From a virus, in IMG/VR virus record IMGVR_UViG_3300020219_000027, positions 1-42,855 of that record: DNA of 42,855 nt. One strand, written 5' to 3'. A program made the translations under genes and the position numbers. Of this stretch, positions 34,176-41,432 are shown piece by piece. Each line of letters begins with the position of its first letter. Position 1 is the first letter of the stretch. The notes under the pieces were generated by a model. The model worked only from the letters and a program-made list of their open reading frames with translations. It was not told the DNA's origin and did not search any database.

Positions 34176-34531
34176 TGGGTCGGTTTTCGCGAGAGAAGGG
34201 CAAGCGCGGTGAGCGCGAGGCAGCCGAGCTACTCACTCAGTGGGGCCTAGAGGCGCGCCGGGCAGTGCAGTATGCAGGCAGTCCAGAGGGTGGCGCGAGC
34301 GACCTGGTTGTAGCGGGCCTACCCCAACTGCGTATTGAAGTTAAACGGACGGAAACTTCGCTGATTCACCCCTGGCTAGCCCAGCTCAAACTTGATTCAG
34401 TCGGCGCGGATGCTGTCAATGTCATCATGCACAAGCGCAACGGTGGTGAGTGGATAGGTATTATGCCCGCATCCAGCCTAGAGATACTACTGCGAGCGTA
34501 TCAGTGTATGGTCCGTGGACGTGCGGTATGA
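34175..34531 (+). CDS. PDDEXK Holliday-junction resolvase-like nuclease (118 aa)
   Basis: The ATG at 34175 overlaps the previous stop (TAATG) and is preferred over a start at 34133. The N-terminal Glu in GKRGEREAAELL, Asp in GASDLVV and the E-x-K in RIEVKR (residues ~51-56) form the PDDEXK core seen in archaeal-type Hjc resolvases and small phage endonucleases. Length matches Hjc. It would cut four-way or branched DNA, needed before packaging of concatemers. It pairs functionally with the HNH and packaging genes. Confidence 0.72.
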   Translation: MGRFSREKGKRGEREAAELLTQWGLEARRAVQYAGSPEGGASDLVVAGLPQLRIEVKRTETSLIHPWLAQLKLDSVGADAVNVIMHKRNGGEWIGIMPASSLEILLRAYQCMVRGRAV

Positions 34532-34950
34532 CGTCAAGGCGCGAGGCGCGGGCAAGATCGGCACGTAGTAAGCTGAGGAAACAAGCCGCCGGGCGGTGTT
34601 ATAGGTGCGGCGGTCGGCCTCCGTGCGTACCTAAAGGCAGGTGTAGAACGTGTATTCTACGCACCGCAGCCGTTAGGCATCGCGCATCGCTCCCCGTTGT
34701 TATCGCAGCGTGGCGCAAGCACAAGGGTAGGTGTGCATATAGCGGAGTGCGGATTAGGTTGGGCGTCAACGCGTCGTTGGAGCATGTGTTGCCGCGAATG
34801 GACGGGGGCGACTCTGGTGTGGATAATATCGTGTGGGTAGATAACCGCGTTAATAATGCCAAGCATTGTATGCCCATTACTGAGTTTGTCGTTATGTGCC
34901 GCAACGTCTTGACCCACTTTGGATATACTGTAACAAGGGAGAACCTATGA
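34528..34950 (+). CDS. HNH endonuclease with zinc ribbon (140 aa)
   Basis: The ATG at 34528 overlaps the previous stop (ATGA). An N-terminal Cys cluster (CYRCGG, CVPKGRCRTC, residues 24-42) binds zinc, followed by LEHVLPRMDGG and NIVWVDNRVNNAKH (~84-113), the HNH core with E85-H86, N100 and H113. It resembles free-standing phage HNH nucleases, some of which aid packaging while others are homing nucleases. Integration among coupled genes rather than an intron suggests a phage function. Confidence 0.75.
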   Translation: MTSRREARARSARSKLRKQAAGRCYRCGGRPPCVPKGRCRTCILRTAAVRHRASLPVVIAAWRKHKGRCAYSGVRIRLGVNASLEHVLPRMDGGDSGVDNIVWVDNRVNNAKHCMPITEFVVMCRNVLTHFGYTVTRENL

Positions 34951-35276
34951 GCAAATTAGAATTTACGCCGCAGATACGTGTTATCGAAGTACCCGGCGAC
35001 GTGAGTAATGCCAACATCAGCGCCTACGTCAACCGCACGGTCACGCGCACCCTAGCCGACGTGCCTAACTTGTTTGGCCGCTCACCAGCCCGACTGGAGA
35101 CCTTGACCGAACGTCTATTCGTTCTACACTTTCAATCGTCAACCGGAGACAACGAAAATGCCACCGAACTCAGAACTACCCCCGCAGCGGCGGTGGACGT
35201 TGCAAGAAGCGGAGATAGTACGGGCAAACAAAATGCCGGTGCCACGGGGCATGCACGTCCAGCTCGCTCGCGATAA
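34947..35276 (+). CDS. Hypothetical protein (109 aa) with low-complexity tail
   Basis: The ATG at 34947 has AAGGGAGAA upstream and overlaps the HNH stop by 4 bases. The N-terminal 70 residues look folded (IRVIEVPGDVSNANISAYV). The last ~40 are Ala/Thr/Gly-rich and lie over the start of the next gene for 119 bases. Not recognised. Confidence 0.55.
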   Translation: MSKLEFTPQIRVIEVPGDVSNANISAYVNRTVTRTLADVPNLFGRSPARLETLTERLFVLHFQSSTGDNENATELRTTPAAAVDVARSGDSTGKQNAGATGHARPARSR

Positions 35277-35814
35277 CAAGCCCGAGTTTCCGGCCAGTTG
35301 GCGAGTCTGCGGGACCTTCTATACCCGGCCCGACTATCTATGGGTTGCGTATATTGAAACCAAGGGCGGTATGCTAACCGGCAACATGCGCCGTATGTAC
35401 TGGCCCCGGATACACTCCCGCGAAACGCTCGAATGGAAAGCGGCGTGGGGTTTCCGCGTCCGCGCTGAGCACATGGCAGGGTGGCAGTTGGGCCTCCAGG
35501 CTCTGGAGCGCGTCTGGCGGCACGGGTTGGAGGAGGAGGCTATCGGTACCGTGCTACACGTACTGAAGTGGGGCAACGCGGAAGTCGGTTTCGCTTGCGA
35601 GCGTCCATGGGCCGGCATTACCTGCTACACCATGCGCCGGACCTTCAAGAACGGTGGGGCGCCACTCACCATGAAGTTCACAGCCGATAGGGCCTCGGGA
35701 CTCTTCGCGTTATGGGATGAGCTTATGAAGGCGCTGGACAGCCACGGCTATGACAAGCCCATCATCTCTGATAACACTAAATACTCAACGATGAGCGGTG
35801 TATATGACGACTAG
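35158..35814 (+). CDS. Hypothetical protein (218 aa)
   Basis: Soluble, Trp/Arg-rich with a helical centre (WKAAWGFRVRAEHMAGWQLG). No signal or membrane part. It begins inside the previous gene, with CGGAG at the right distance. No family; a DNA-binding role is possible from basic residues only. Confidence 0.55.
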   Translation: MPPNSELPPQRRWTLQEAEIVRANKMPVPRGMHVQLARDNKPEFPASWRVCGTFYTRPDYLWVAYIETKGGMLTGNMRRMYWPRIHSRETLEWKAAWGFRVRAEHMAGWQLGLQALERVWRHGLEEEAIGTVLHVLKWGNAEVGFACERPWAGITCYTMRRTFKNGGAPLTMKFTADRASGLFALWDELMKALDSHGYDKPIISDNTKYSTMSGVYDD

Positions 35815-36190
35815 GCAGGATCAGTTAGATAAGTTCGTGAAAGCCATCCGCGTCACGCAAAGCGTGAACTTCCCCAAACTGGCCAAGGATGTGGGGCTGT
35901 CCTTTACGAGCGACATACTGCCAGCGCTACGCGGTACGGGTCCGCTCCGGGCGCAGGTACAGGAGGTGCTTATCGAGATTAAATACGAACTGCTCAATAA
36001 TAGCCTGGAAATGGCGAAGGCCGGGAAGTCCAAGTACGGGACAAGCCCCGACGCTGCCGCGATTAAGGCGATGATCGGGCATATAGATTCCGGCGTTCTA
36101 TTAGGCGGGGACTCTGAAGATCATGCGAATGGGGCCGACATCTCTAATCACCTAGATAGACTAGGGCTAGCCACCAAGGTTCAATCATAG
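35804..36190 (+). CDS. Small helical DNA-binding candidate, possible terminase small subunit (128 aa)
   Basis: The ATG at 35804 is preferred over a GTG at 35798. The N-terminal segment QSVNFPKLAKDVGLSFTSDI could be a helix-turn-helix, followed by long helices (LRAQVQEVLIEIKYELLNNSLEM) and a low-complexity tail, a pattern like small terminase subunits. No other TerS candidate was found near terL. It ends convergent with the recombinase gene, overlapping by 10 bases. The role is inference. Confidence 0.45.
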   Translation: MTTRQDQLDKFVKAIRVTQSVNFPKLAKDVGLSFTSDILPALRGTGPLRAQVQEVLIEIKYELLNNSLEMAKAGKSKYGTSPDAAAIKAMIGHIDSGVLLGGDSEDHANGADISNHLDRLGLATKVQS

Positions 36191-36936
36191 TCCACGGCGC
36201 GAGTCACAAACCTACGCCTGTCATACCGTGCGACCATCTCCTGATTGGAATGTCCCGTCACGCGTTGCACCTCAGCGTATGACCATCCCGCCACTAGGCA
36301 CCGAGTCACGAACGTGGCGCGAGCGCAATGTGGGCCAAGATTGCCCAGCCCAAGGCTAACTGCCCGCTCCCTAAACTTACTCGATAACCTTTGCGGCCCC
36401 ACTCTGAAGAGCGAGCCCGTGCGGTCATGGATGTACGCCTCTACAATGGGTTGAATTTTCATCGGTATTAATAGCTCCCTATACTTACCATCTTTGGGCG
36501 CTGTAAGTCGCACGGCAAGGCGACCGCCGTCCACTCTGAAGATGTCCCTACGCGCAAGCTTGGCTACCTCTGACCTACGTAGCCCCAGGTAGAAAAGCAG
36601 GGACCAAGCACAGCGCCATCTCAGTATGGGCTCTTCCATAAACCTGCGCACCTCCGCGTCAGACAGGGCGCGAGTAGGCGATACTAGATTGTTCGGATTG
36701 GGGCGCTTGATGCCATGGTCAACTGGCGTACCACAATACCGCAAGTAGCTTTCCACTGCCGAGAGATATAGGTTGCGAGTCGACGCCGATAACTCTGAAA
36801 GCGTAGAAAACCATCCGCGTATGCCCCTTGCGTTGAGCGGTGCGTTGGAATTGGCCCACGAGTCCAGGGCTACGCGATATGCGCGCCTAGTGCTTGGTGC
36901 CTTGTCTATAAAGAAGTCGTCCAAGTCGCTAATCAT
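36181..36936 (-). CDS. Tyrosine recombinase (integrase/resolvase type, 251 aa)
   Basis: Catalytic residues are recognisable: R120 in GLRRSEVAKL, K151 in PKDGKYREL, H203 and R206 in PHCARATF, H229 in VTGHSN and Y238 in ARYDR, in the order and spacing of lambda-type integrases. The core-binding domain (residues 1-90) is short but present. It could mediate lysogeny or multimer resolution. There is no repressor, excisionase or obvious attachment site nearby, so a resolvase role or a lost lysogeny module are alternatives. Confidence 0.87.
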   Translation of the reverse strand: MISDLDDFFIDKAPSTRRAYRVALDSWANSNAPLNARGIRGWFSTLSELSASTRNLYLSAVESYLRYCGTPVDHGIKRPNPNNLVSPTRALSDAEVRRFMEEPILRWRCAWSLLFYLGLRRSEVAKLARRDIFRVDGGRLAVRLTAPKDGKYRELLIPMKIQPIVEAYIHDRTGSLFRVGPQRLSSKFRERAVSLGLGNLGPHCARATFVTRCLVAGWSYAEVQRVTGHSNQEMVARYDRRRFVTRAVDYD

Positions 36937-37285
36937 GCAAGAGTCCTATATAGAAAGAGTACTCCAAGGGCTTGGCCTTGATGGCGTCACAGTCGCGTAT
37001 ATAGCGAAGGTAGTCGCCGAGCTTCGCATGCACGGCCCGTATGCCAGGGCCATCGACCGTCAGGGCATGTGCACCCGTTGCCGTCGCGGCCCCAGCTAGA
37101 AGCTTAGCAGTCCGAAGGTGCTCCACTCTGAACAAGTAGTGCCCAGTCGCAACGTGGTCAATAACGTACCTATCTCCGTCCTTCCTGATTGCCAATTGCG
37201 CGTTAAACATTTTGCCCTCAACCTGGGTATCGGGCTGATTGTCAATGTTTTTAATATAATACGACTCTACCCGATTCTTGCTCAT
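36929..37285 (-). CDS. Hypothetical protein (118 aa)
   Basis: Start overlaps the upstream gene by 4 bases and the stop overlaps the recombinase by 8, so it belongs to the same operon. Mixed soluble fold with VATGHYLFRVEHL and a Gly/Ala stretch. Contains one copy of the ACTCTGAA word. It may regulate or accompany the recombinase, but nothing proves it. Confidence 0.55.
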   Translation of the reverse strand: MSKNRVESYYIKNIDNQPDTQVEGKMFNAQLAIRKDGDRYVIDHVATGHYLFRVEHLRTAKLLAGAATATGAHALTVDGPGIRAVHAKLGDYLRYIRDCDAIKAKPLEYSFYIGLLHD

Positions 37286-37674
37286 TGTACTCCCTTGTTA
37301 CCCGCTGAATGACGTGTCACCTCGGCCCGCACCGCATCGAATACCCGTTGCATCTCTGAATATGTATTCACATTTTCGTCCAGGCTCCAGGCTAGATACG
37401 CCCTACGGGCCGCTGCAACAAGTGCGACCATCGCCTTCACTGTTGCCGTGCTCGTCTCCTGATTCCAGGCAACGCCCCAAACCTCATACTCAGCCCTTTG
37501 CGCGTTTAGCCATGTTAGATGCGCCTCCGCCTCCGCCTCGTGAAATTGCCCCTCGTGCGCCTCGGGTGGGCGTAACAAATCGTGAAAAGCCTCGGTCGAC
37601 CTTCGCCAGGCCGCTCCTGCCCGCCGGGCATGCTCAATGGCCTCCGCTATTTTGTTCATCTCGGTTTGCTTCAT
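37282..37674 (-). CDS. Ala/Trp-rich helical protein, paralog of neighbours (130 aa)
   Basis: Starts MKQTE with the leader TTGATAAGGA..AGCT shared with the 37708 gene. The body is Ala/Glu/Trp-rich helices (HARRAGAAWRRSTEAFHDL), like the next two upstream proteins, suggesting one duplicated family. No membrane segment. Function unknown. Confidence 0.6.
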   Translation of the reverse strand: MKQTEMNKIAEAIEHARRAGAAWRRSTEAFHDLLRPPEAHEGQFHEAEAEAHLTWLNAQRAEYEVWGVAWNQETSTATVKAMVALVAAARRAYLAWSLDENVNTYSEMQRVFDAVRAEVTRHSAGNKGVQ

Positions 37675-37683
37675 AGCTTATCG

Positions 37684-37711
37684 TCCTTATCAAATAGTTA
37701 TACTGAGTTAC
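37684..37711 (-). pseudogene. Degenerate duplicated gene end (LFDKDDKL remnant) in the gap
   Basis: The stretch 37671-37697 on the minus strand reads LFDKDDKL then stop, almost the same as the true C-terminus LFDKDSKL of the gene ending at 37998. Here it lies outside any gene and only carries the ribosome site for the next one. It is the relic of a copied gene end. The listed interval is the intergenic part. Confidence 0.55.
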
Positions 37712-38001
37712 CATTCTGTGTCCTCTTCCTCGTCTTCCTCGGGCCCCTTCCACGCGAGTCGCACAGCGTCAACCCTTGCCCACGCGTCATCCGTGAGGTC
37801 TCCCGCTACCCACGCGGCAGCCCGCAAATTCTCGACCACTTGAAGCTCCTCCGCTGTAGCCCCGAGCGAGTCTGCCCAAGATTGGCGCGCGAAGGCTACC
37901 CAACCGGCGCGTTCCGCGACTTTTTGTAGCGAGAGGGCCTCGGCGATTGCTTCTCTCCATTCTGCTTCTGTACCCATAACTCGTTCCCCTTCTTGTTTCA
38001 T
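37708..38001 (-). CDS. Ala/Trp-rich helical protein, second family member (97 aa)
   Basis: Starts MKQEGE four bases inside the previous gene's stop. Helical (REAIAEALSLQKVAERAGW) and ends in an acidic run (EEDEEEDTEW). Its leader is nearly the same as that of the 37282 gene, evidence for tandem duplication. Function unknown. Confidence 0.6.
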   Translation of the reverse strand: MKQEGERVMGTEAEWREAIAEALSLQKVAERAGWVAFARQSWADSLGATAEELQVVENLRAAAWVAGDLTDDAWARVDAVRLAWKGPEEDEEEDTEW

Positions 38002-38612
38002 AGCTTGCTATCCTTATCAAATAATTGCGTCCACATGTCTTCGTCGGCCTCTATTATAGATATGAGGAGCTGTACCTGTATACGCCTCTCACGTAGTCGC
38101 ACCTGCGCCGAGGGCCAGCTGGAGGATAGGACCTCGGCTTCCGTGGCGCTAGACGATGCCCTATAGGCCGCTATAGCTGCCGACTCATTGGCTGCCCAAT
38201 GTGCCGCGTTCCGTGCCTCGGCCATCCAGCGCGCCTCGGTCGACCCCCAGGGCTGCAAACTCAGTTCATGCGCCTCTTGCCACGCCTGAAAACCCAGCTC
38301 CACTGCCGCATCCAGCTCCAACAATTCTATTTCATCATGCACATACTTAATAACCGCGTCGAGAACCGCGTCGCTACGCACATCATCAGCCAAGCAACGG
38401 ACTCGCCGGGCACTCTGAACCGCGAACATACGTAAACAGAACGTGGTCACCATCTCGGGGCGCAGTACCGCCCTTAGTCGCAAGTCGGGAGGCATGTGGT
38501 CATAGCGTAGCAAATCCAGAACCGTACCTTGCCAGTCTCTTCGTAGAAAAGACGGTACCTGAAGGCCCGGTGTCCATCCGCATACGTCTTGATATGTGAA
38601 AGTTTTTATCAA
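37998..38612 (-). CDS. Ala/Trp-rich helical repeat protein (204 aa)
   Basis: Longest of the three related helical genes. A short N-terminal domain is followed by helices rich in Ala/Glu with 'EARNAAHWAANESAA', of the kind seen in 'putative immunity protein' families, though the match is compositional only. Ends LFDKDSKL overlapping the next ATG. It could be a host-takeover or defence-related factor; unproven. Confidence 0.6.
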   Translation of the reverse strand: MIKTFTYQDVCGWTPGLQVPSFLRRDWQGTVLDLLRYDHMPPDLRLRAVLRPEMVTTFCLRMFAVQSARRVRCLADDVRSDAVLDAVIKYVHDEIELLELDAAVELGFQAWQEAHELSLQPWGSTEARWMAEARNAAHWAANESAAIAAYRASSSATEAEVLSSSWPSAQVRLRERRIQVQLLISIIEADEDMWTQLFDKDSKL

Positions 38613-38881
38613 TGTACCTCCTCATCCGCCTTGACTGGGCCCGCGTCGATAATGGTGTTACCTTCTAGGGTGTCTAGCGTCAACTCCAGCGCCCAGCCTA
38701 CCTGATTCAGGTTCTTGACGGACTCTTGCAGGATGTGAATCGTAGGGGCCAGTGAGCCACGAACTGCAACGCTGCCACTCTGATACGCCTCGATTAGCTC
38801 AACTAGTCTATAGTTAGCCTCCAGAATGCGCTCAACTGCCCCCTCGACGCTTTCCGGTGTGGCCTTTATCTCTCGACTCAT
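38609..38881 (-). CDS. Small helical hypothetical protein (90 aa)
   Basis: Overlaps both neighbours by 4 bases (ATGA). Helical throughout (EGAVERILEANYRLVELIEAY), acidic C-terminus. Not recognised. Confidence 0.6.
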   Translation of the reverse strand: MSREIKATPESVEGAVERILEANYRLVELIEAYQSGSVAVRGSLAPTIHILQESVKNLNQVGWALELTLDTLEGNTIIDAGPVKADEEVH

Positions 38882-39135
38882 AGTTTCTTCCTTGCAATAG
38901 CTGACATGTTAATAGGTGTTTCGACGATAGAAGCCGTACTTGCGCGTATAAACGCCCCCAGGAACGTATCTAGTATATATCCGAAGGGCGCGCCCCTCTC
39001 TGAACTGAATACGCCGATGATGAGCATGTTATCATCAAGCATGGGAATCAGTTTCAGCCGTGCAAGGCTTGTAATGTCCACGTCGTCATACGCATAGCCA
39101 ACGCTAGAATGTTGACGACTCTCGTGTATACTCAT
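38878..39135 (-). CDS. Small hypothetical protein (85 aa)
   Basis: Begins 12 bases downstream of the 39147-39189 hairpin. Mixed alpha/beta with DDNMLIIGVFSSERGAPFG, no signal peptide. Not recognised; expression may be controlled by the leader hairpin. Confidence 0.6.
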   Translation of the reverse strand: MSIHESRQHSSVGYAYDDVDITSLARLKLIPMLDDNMLIIGVFSSERGAPFGYILDTFLGAFIRASTASIVETPINMSAIARKKL

Positions 39136-39146
39136 CGTGTACTCGC

Positions 39147-39189
39147 TAATAATTCAGGGAGTGCCCCTCAAGGCACTCTGGAATTACTA
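39147..39189 (-). promoter_or_regulatory. Structured leader hairpin 1 (shared outer arms)
   Basis: TAATAATTC-AGGGAGTGCC pairs with GGCACTCTG-GAATTACTA around the loop CCTCAA, leaving one bulge. It lies in the gap just upstream of the 38878 gene start. The outer TAATTC/GAATTA arms are nearly the same as in the hairpin at 40638, but the inner stem is different and still complementary. No U-run follows, so simple termination is unlikely. Confidence 0.6.
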
Positions 39190-39191
39190 TA

Positions 39192-39410
39192 CTACGCCTT
39201 GAGAGAGTGAGCCTTCATCGTGACCACATCCGTGTATTCGATTATGCCATCAGATGTAGTGAAGGCCACTCCTCGTCGACGCACTGCCAGGCCTTGCGCC
39301 TCTTGTTCAGCGCTCCACGCTGATGTCGCATCGAGAATAACCACCTGGTGCAATATGCACGTAGTTTTGACCGTTACGATGAACTGCTTAAGCGTAGATT
39401 CGATTGTCAT
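39192..39410 (-). CDS. Small hypothetical protein (72 aa)
   Basis: The ATG at 39410 with GAGG six bases upstream is chosen over a GTG at 39422. Beta-like (QFIVTVKTTCILHQVVILD), no membrane segment. Ends two bases before the hairpin element. Not recognised. Confidence 0.55.
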   Translation of the reverse strand: MTIESTLKQFIVTVKTTCILHQVVILDATSAWSAEQEAQGLAVRRRGVAFTTSDGIIEYTDVVTMKAHSLKA

Positions 39411-39585
39411 GGCGTACCTCACGTTTAGTTAAACATATTTTGCCGTCACCGCACCAACTAGTTTTGAAGCCATCACCCTTTAGTCTCACGTACTCTGAAA
39501 ACTCAGAACCACGTAGCACCACGGTGATTAGATACTCCGTGCCCCCTGGAACGGCGCGGTAAATGCGTTCGCTTCTAGTAATCAT
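39388..39585 (-). CDS. Small basic hypothetical protein (65 aa)
   Basis: Overlaps its downstream neighbour by 23 bases. Basic, beta-type (TEYLITVVLRGSEFSEYVRL) with two Cys. Not recognised. Confidence 0.5.
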   Translation of the reverse strand: MITRSERIYRAVPGGTEYLITVVLRGSEFSEYVRLKGDGFKTSWCGDGKICLTKREVRHDNRIYA

Positions 39586-39827
39586 TCGCCCTCCTTCTTG
39601 ATAATCGCCATTATAAACGGCGGCTTAGGGTCACCCAGATACATATAGGCATCAGGATTCTCGTCAGACCCTAACATGCTTAGTTCTAGCGCCCTGCCAT
39701 CGAACGCCATTGCCCGCACGAGTGCGTCAGCCTGTCTGTTAGCGTCTTCGATTGTCTCCGCCATCATCGTTATATGGTTCACAAAACGTGCATCCCTAGC
39801 TATCGTAACCTTATACTTCTTCAGCAT
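39582..39827 (-). CDS. Small hypothetical protein (81 aa)
   Basis: The ATG at 39827 has GGAG upstream; a start at 39860 is less well placed. Alpha/beta (KKYKVTIARDARFVNHITMM) resembling small single-domain phage proteins. Not recognised. Confidence 0.6.
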   Translation of the reverse strand: MLKKYKVTIARDARFVNHITMMAETIEDANRQADALVRAMAFDGRALELSMLGSDENPDAYMYLGDPKPPFIMAIIKKEGE

Positions 39828-39866
39828 TGTATCTCCATTATTATATATGAGTAACGTCACAGTCCA

Positions 39867-40616
39867 CTAATCACTTGAGCCTTCGAACAGTTTAATTTGA
39901 TTCTCATTATTTCGCGCTGAGTGCTCCAATAAAACCGCACGGCACTCTGAAGATAAGCCTAGTTCATCGTCAGTAAAATGCGTATGCGAATTTCGTAGGA
40001 CTAGGAAAAACTCTTGCGAAATACTCGCAGCGCTGGCAAGAAAAGTAGTAATTCCTTCTAGGGTGAGCCGTAAACCTGAATCAAATAGGCACGTTAGAGT
40101 CTCGGCGTCGTCATCCAGCGCCAAAACTACTTGTTGTGGGCTCGACTCCAGGACCTGGACATGTTCCCATAGGTCCCGATATTGCGGCAGTTCCTCGACG
40201 TCGAGCCGGGAGATGCCGTGAGTACGTAACAGCGTGTAGAGAATGTCATCGAGTCCGCCAGAGTCAATGTGCGCATCAGCATGATTCGCCTCCAGTTCGC
40301 CGAGTAGGTCATCGTCTAGGCAGGGATAACCGCTCAGTGATAGTAGTGCTTCCACAATCTCATCATTGTACCAATCGCCATTCACGAGTATTGAGCCAGC
40401 GTTACGAGATAACACCCTTTGCCATTGCGATTGCGAGTGTTTCCTGTGCCTAAGGAGTTGCGCAATGGCGAAATGGTTAGCTTCGTGCACGAACGAGTCT
40501 GAGTACTCGTGATAATCGGCCGCATTGATAGCGTACCATCCTGCCCTATCCACTAACTGTGTCAGTAGTCCCGGACGAGCTAGCGCAAGGCTAGCAAACG
40601 TATGTTGTGATCCCAT
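39867..40616 (-). CDS. Hypothetical protein (249 aa) in early region
   Basis: The largest gene of this leftward block besides the recombinase. AGGAG precedes ATG 40616. Acidic, His/Leu-rich helical sequence with YSDSFVHEANHFAIAQLL and DDDAETL; 'HEANH' recalls a metal site but is not an HExxH motif. No family recognised. A host-directed or regulatory role is a guess from its place. The leader hairpin 2 lies just upstream. Confidence 0.65.
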   Translation of the reverse strand: MGSQHTFASLALARPGLLTQLVDRAGWYAINAADYHEYSDSFVHEANHFAIAQLLRHRKHSQSQWQRVLSRNAGSILVNGDWYNDEIVEALLSLSGYPCLDDDLLGELEANHADAHIDSGGLDDILYTLLRTHGISRLDVEELPQYRDLWEHVQVLESSPQQVVLALDDDAETLTCLFDSGLRLTLEGITTFLASAASISQEFFLVLRNSHTHFTDDELGLSSECRAVLLEHSARNNENQIKLFEGSSD

Positions 40617-40637
40617 GTCTGTACTCCTATTGTTGGT

Positions 40638-40687
40638 TAGTAATTCAGAGACTACCTCGGTGTGAGTGAGGTAGTCTAGAATGACTA
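40638..40687 (-). promoter_or_regulatory. Structured leader hairpin 2 (shared outer arms)
   Basis: TAGTAATTC-AGAGACTACCTC pairs with GAGGTAGTCT-AGAATGACTA around a 9-base loop, with a perfect 10-bp inner stem AGACTACCTC/GAGGTAGTCT. The outer arms match those of hairpin 1 (39147), and the inner stem is entirely different but still paired. It lies 22 bases upstream of the 39867 gene's start. Confidence 0.6.
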
Positions 40688-40689
40688 TT

Positions 40690-40776
40690 CTATGAGTTTT
40701 CTAACCAATTCTCAAATGCGATATGCGAACGAACAGCTATAGCAAATATGGCGATAACGATAATAATCTCAAACAT
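40690..40776 (-). CDS. 28-residue single-TM microprotein
   Basis: The ATG at 40776 has AAAAGGGA eight bases upstream, a strong Shine-Dalgarno. The product starts MFEIIIVIAIFAIAV: a nearly all-hydrophobic helix, then a short polar end (ENWLENS). It resembles small bacterial or phage membrane peptides that modulate larger membrane proteins. Too small for family assignment. It fills a gap otherwise empty between the 40789 gene and hairpin 2. Confidence 0.5.
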   Translation of the reverse strand: MFEIIIVIAIFAIAVRSHIAFENWLENS

Positions 40777-40788
40777 ACGAAGTCCCTT

Positions 40789-41007
40789 TTAAATAGATTC
40801 AAGTTTTAGACGTTCATTGAGCTGATATCCCGGTGGTGGATTGCAATCTCCCCTTGCTATCGCCATCATTGCGACACGGCCAAAGAATCCCTGTAACTGC
40901 CAAACGAGTCCGGTATCTATCAATAGCTGTAATGCTTCGATGTAATGAGCATCAGAGTAGATATCTGTACTGCCCTCAACGATTCCAACGGCTGTATAAG
41001 TGTTCAC
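40789..41007 (-). CDS. Small hypothetical protein (72 aa)
   Basis: GTG start at 41007 with AAAGGAG six bases upstream. Soluble, with hydrophobic helices (YIEALQLLIDTGLVWQL). Not recognised. Confidence 0.6.
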   Translation of the reverse strand: MNTYTAVGIVEGSTDIYSDAHYIEALQLLIDTGLVWQLQGFFGRVAMMAIARGDCNPPPGYQLNERLKLESI

Positions 41008-41017
41008 GATTACTCCT

Positions 41018-41431
41018 TTAGATTACTGGTAAAACTACTTGAGCGGCTACGTCGTAGATTGCGCGCTGACGGTGTTCATGCGCCAACGCATACGCGGTTT
41101 CTAGTGCCGATTCACTGCCATATCCATGCGTAACTTGCACAGAGATGTCAAACACAAGTGAGCCGGATTCTGCCCAGACGCCAAAGTAGCCAACGATATC
41201 GACCCCAATATTATAATGCTGTACACGAGTAAGGTAGTTATTGAATTGCGCCTGTAATATGTGAATGTCAGCTGACGCATCAACTCGTTTCTCGTGTCCG
41301 TCTATCCCTATCATGTAGCCTTCCCTTAGCTCGACGAGTTTACCATCCATGTTTATGTTTCCGCCACCGTTGGCGATTATCGTTTTGATTGTCTCAATTG
41401 AAACCTTGGCTTCGAGAAAAGATATAAACAT
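41018..41431 (-). CDS. Hypothetical protein (137 aa)
   Basis: The ATG at 41431 is preferred over a start at 41488 because it does not overlap the preceding gene. Mixed alpha/beta fold (YNIGVDIVGYFGVWAESGSL, trimmed), no signal peptide. Not recognised. Confidence 0.55.
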   Translation of the reverse strand: MFISFLEAKVSIETIKTIIANGGGNINMDGKLVELREGYMIGIDGHEKRVDASADIHILQAQFNNYLTRVQHYNIGVDIVGYFGVWAESGSLVFDISVQVTHGYGSESALETAYALAHEHRQRAIYDVAAQVVLPVI

Positions 41432-41432
41432 A

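Larger units (their letters stand above)
36111..39951 (-). repeat. Recurrent 8-bp word ACTCTGAA (TTCAGAGT on the minus strand)
   Basis: Exact copies start at 36111, 36401, 36533, 36792, 37125, 38412, 39492 and 39944, all in the same orientation. One-mismatch copies start at 37353 and 38997 (TCTCTGAA) and 38777 (ACTCTGAT). I saw no exact copy outside this region. Codon frames differ (Phe-Arg-Val, Ser-Glu, Gln-Ser), so the conservation is at DNA or RNA level. Five of the eight are preceded by C. Possible roles: recombinase arm sites, a regulator site, or a Chi-like signal. Confidence 0.6.

Noticed and set aside
39867-40616. HEANH as a protease site
   Set aside because: It does not fit HExxH, and no third ligand or Met-turn follows.
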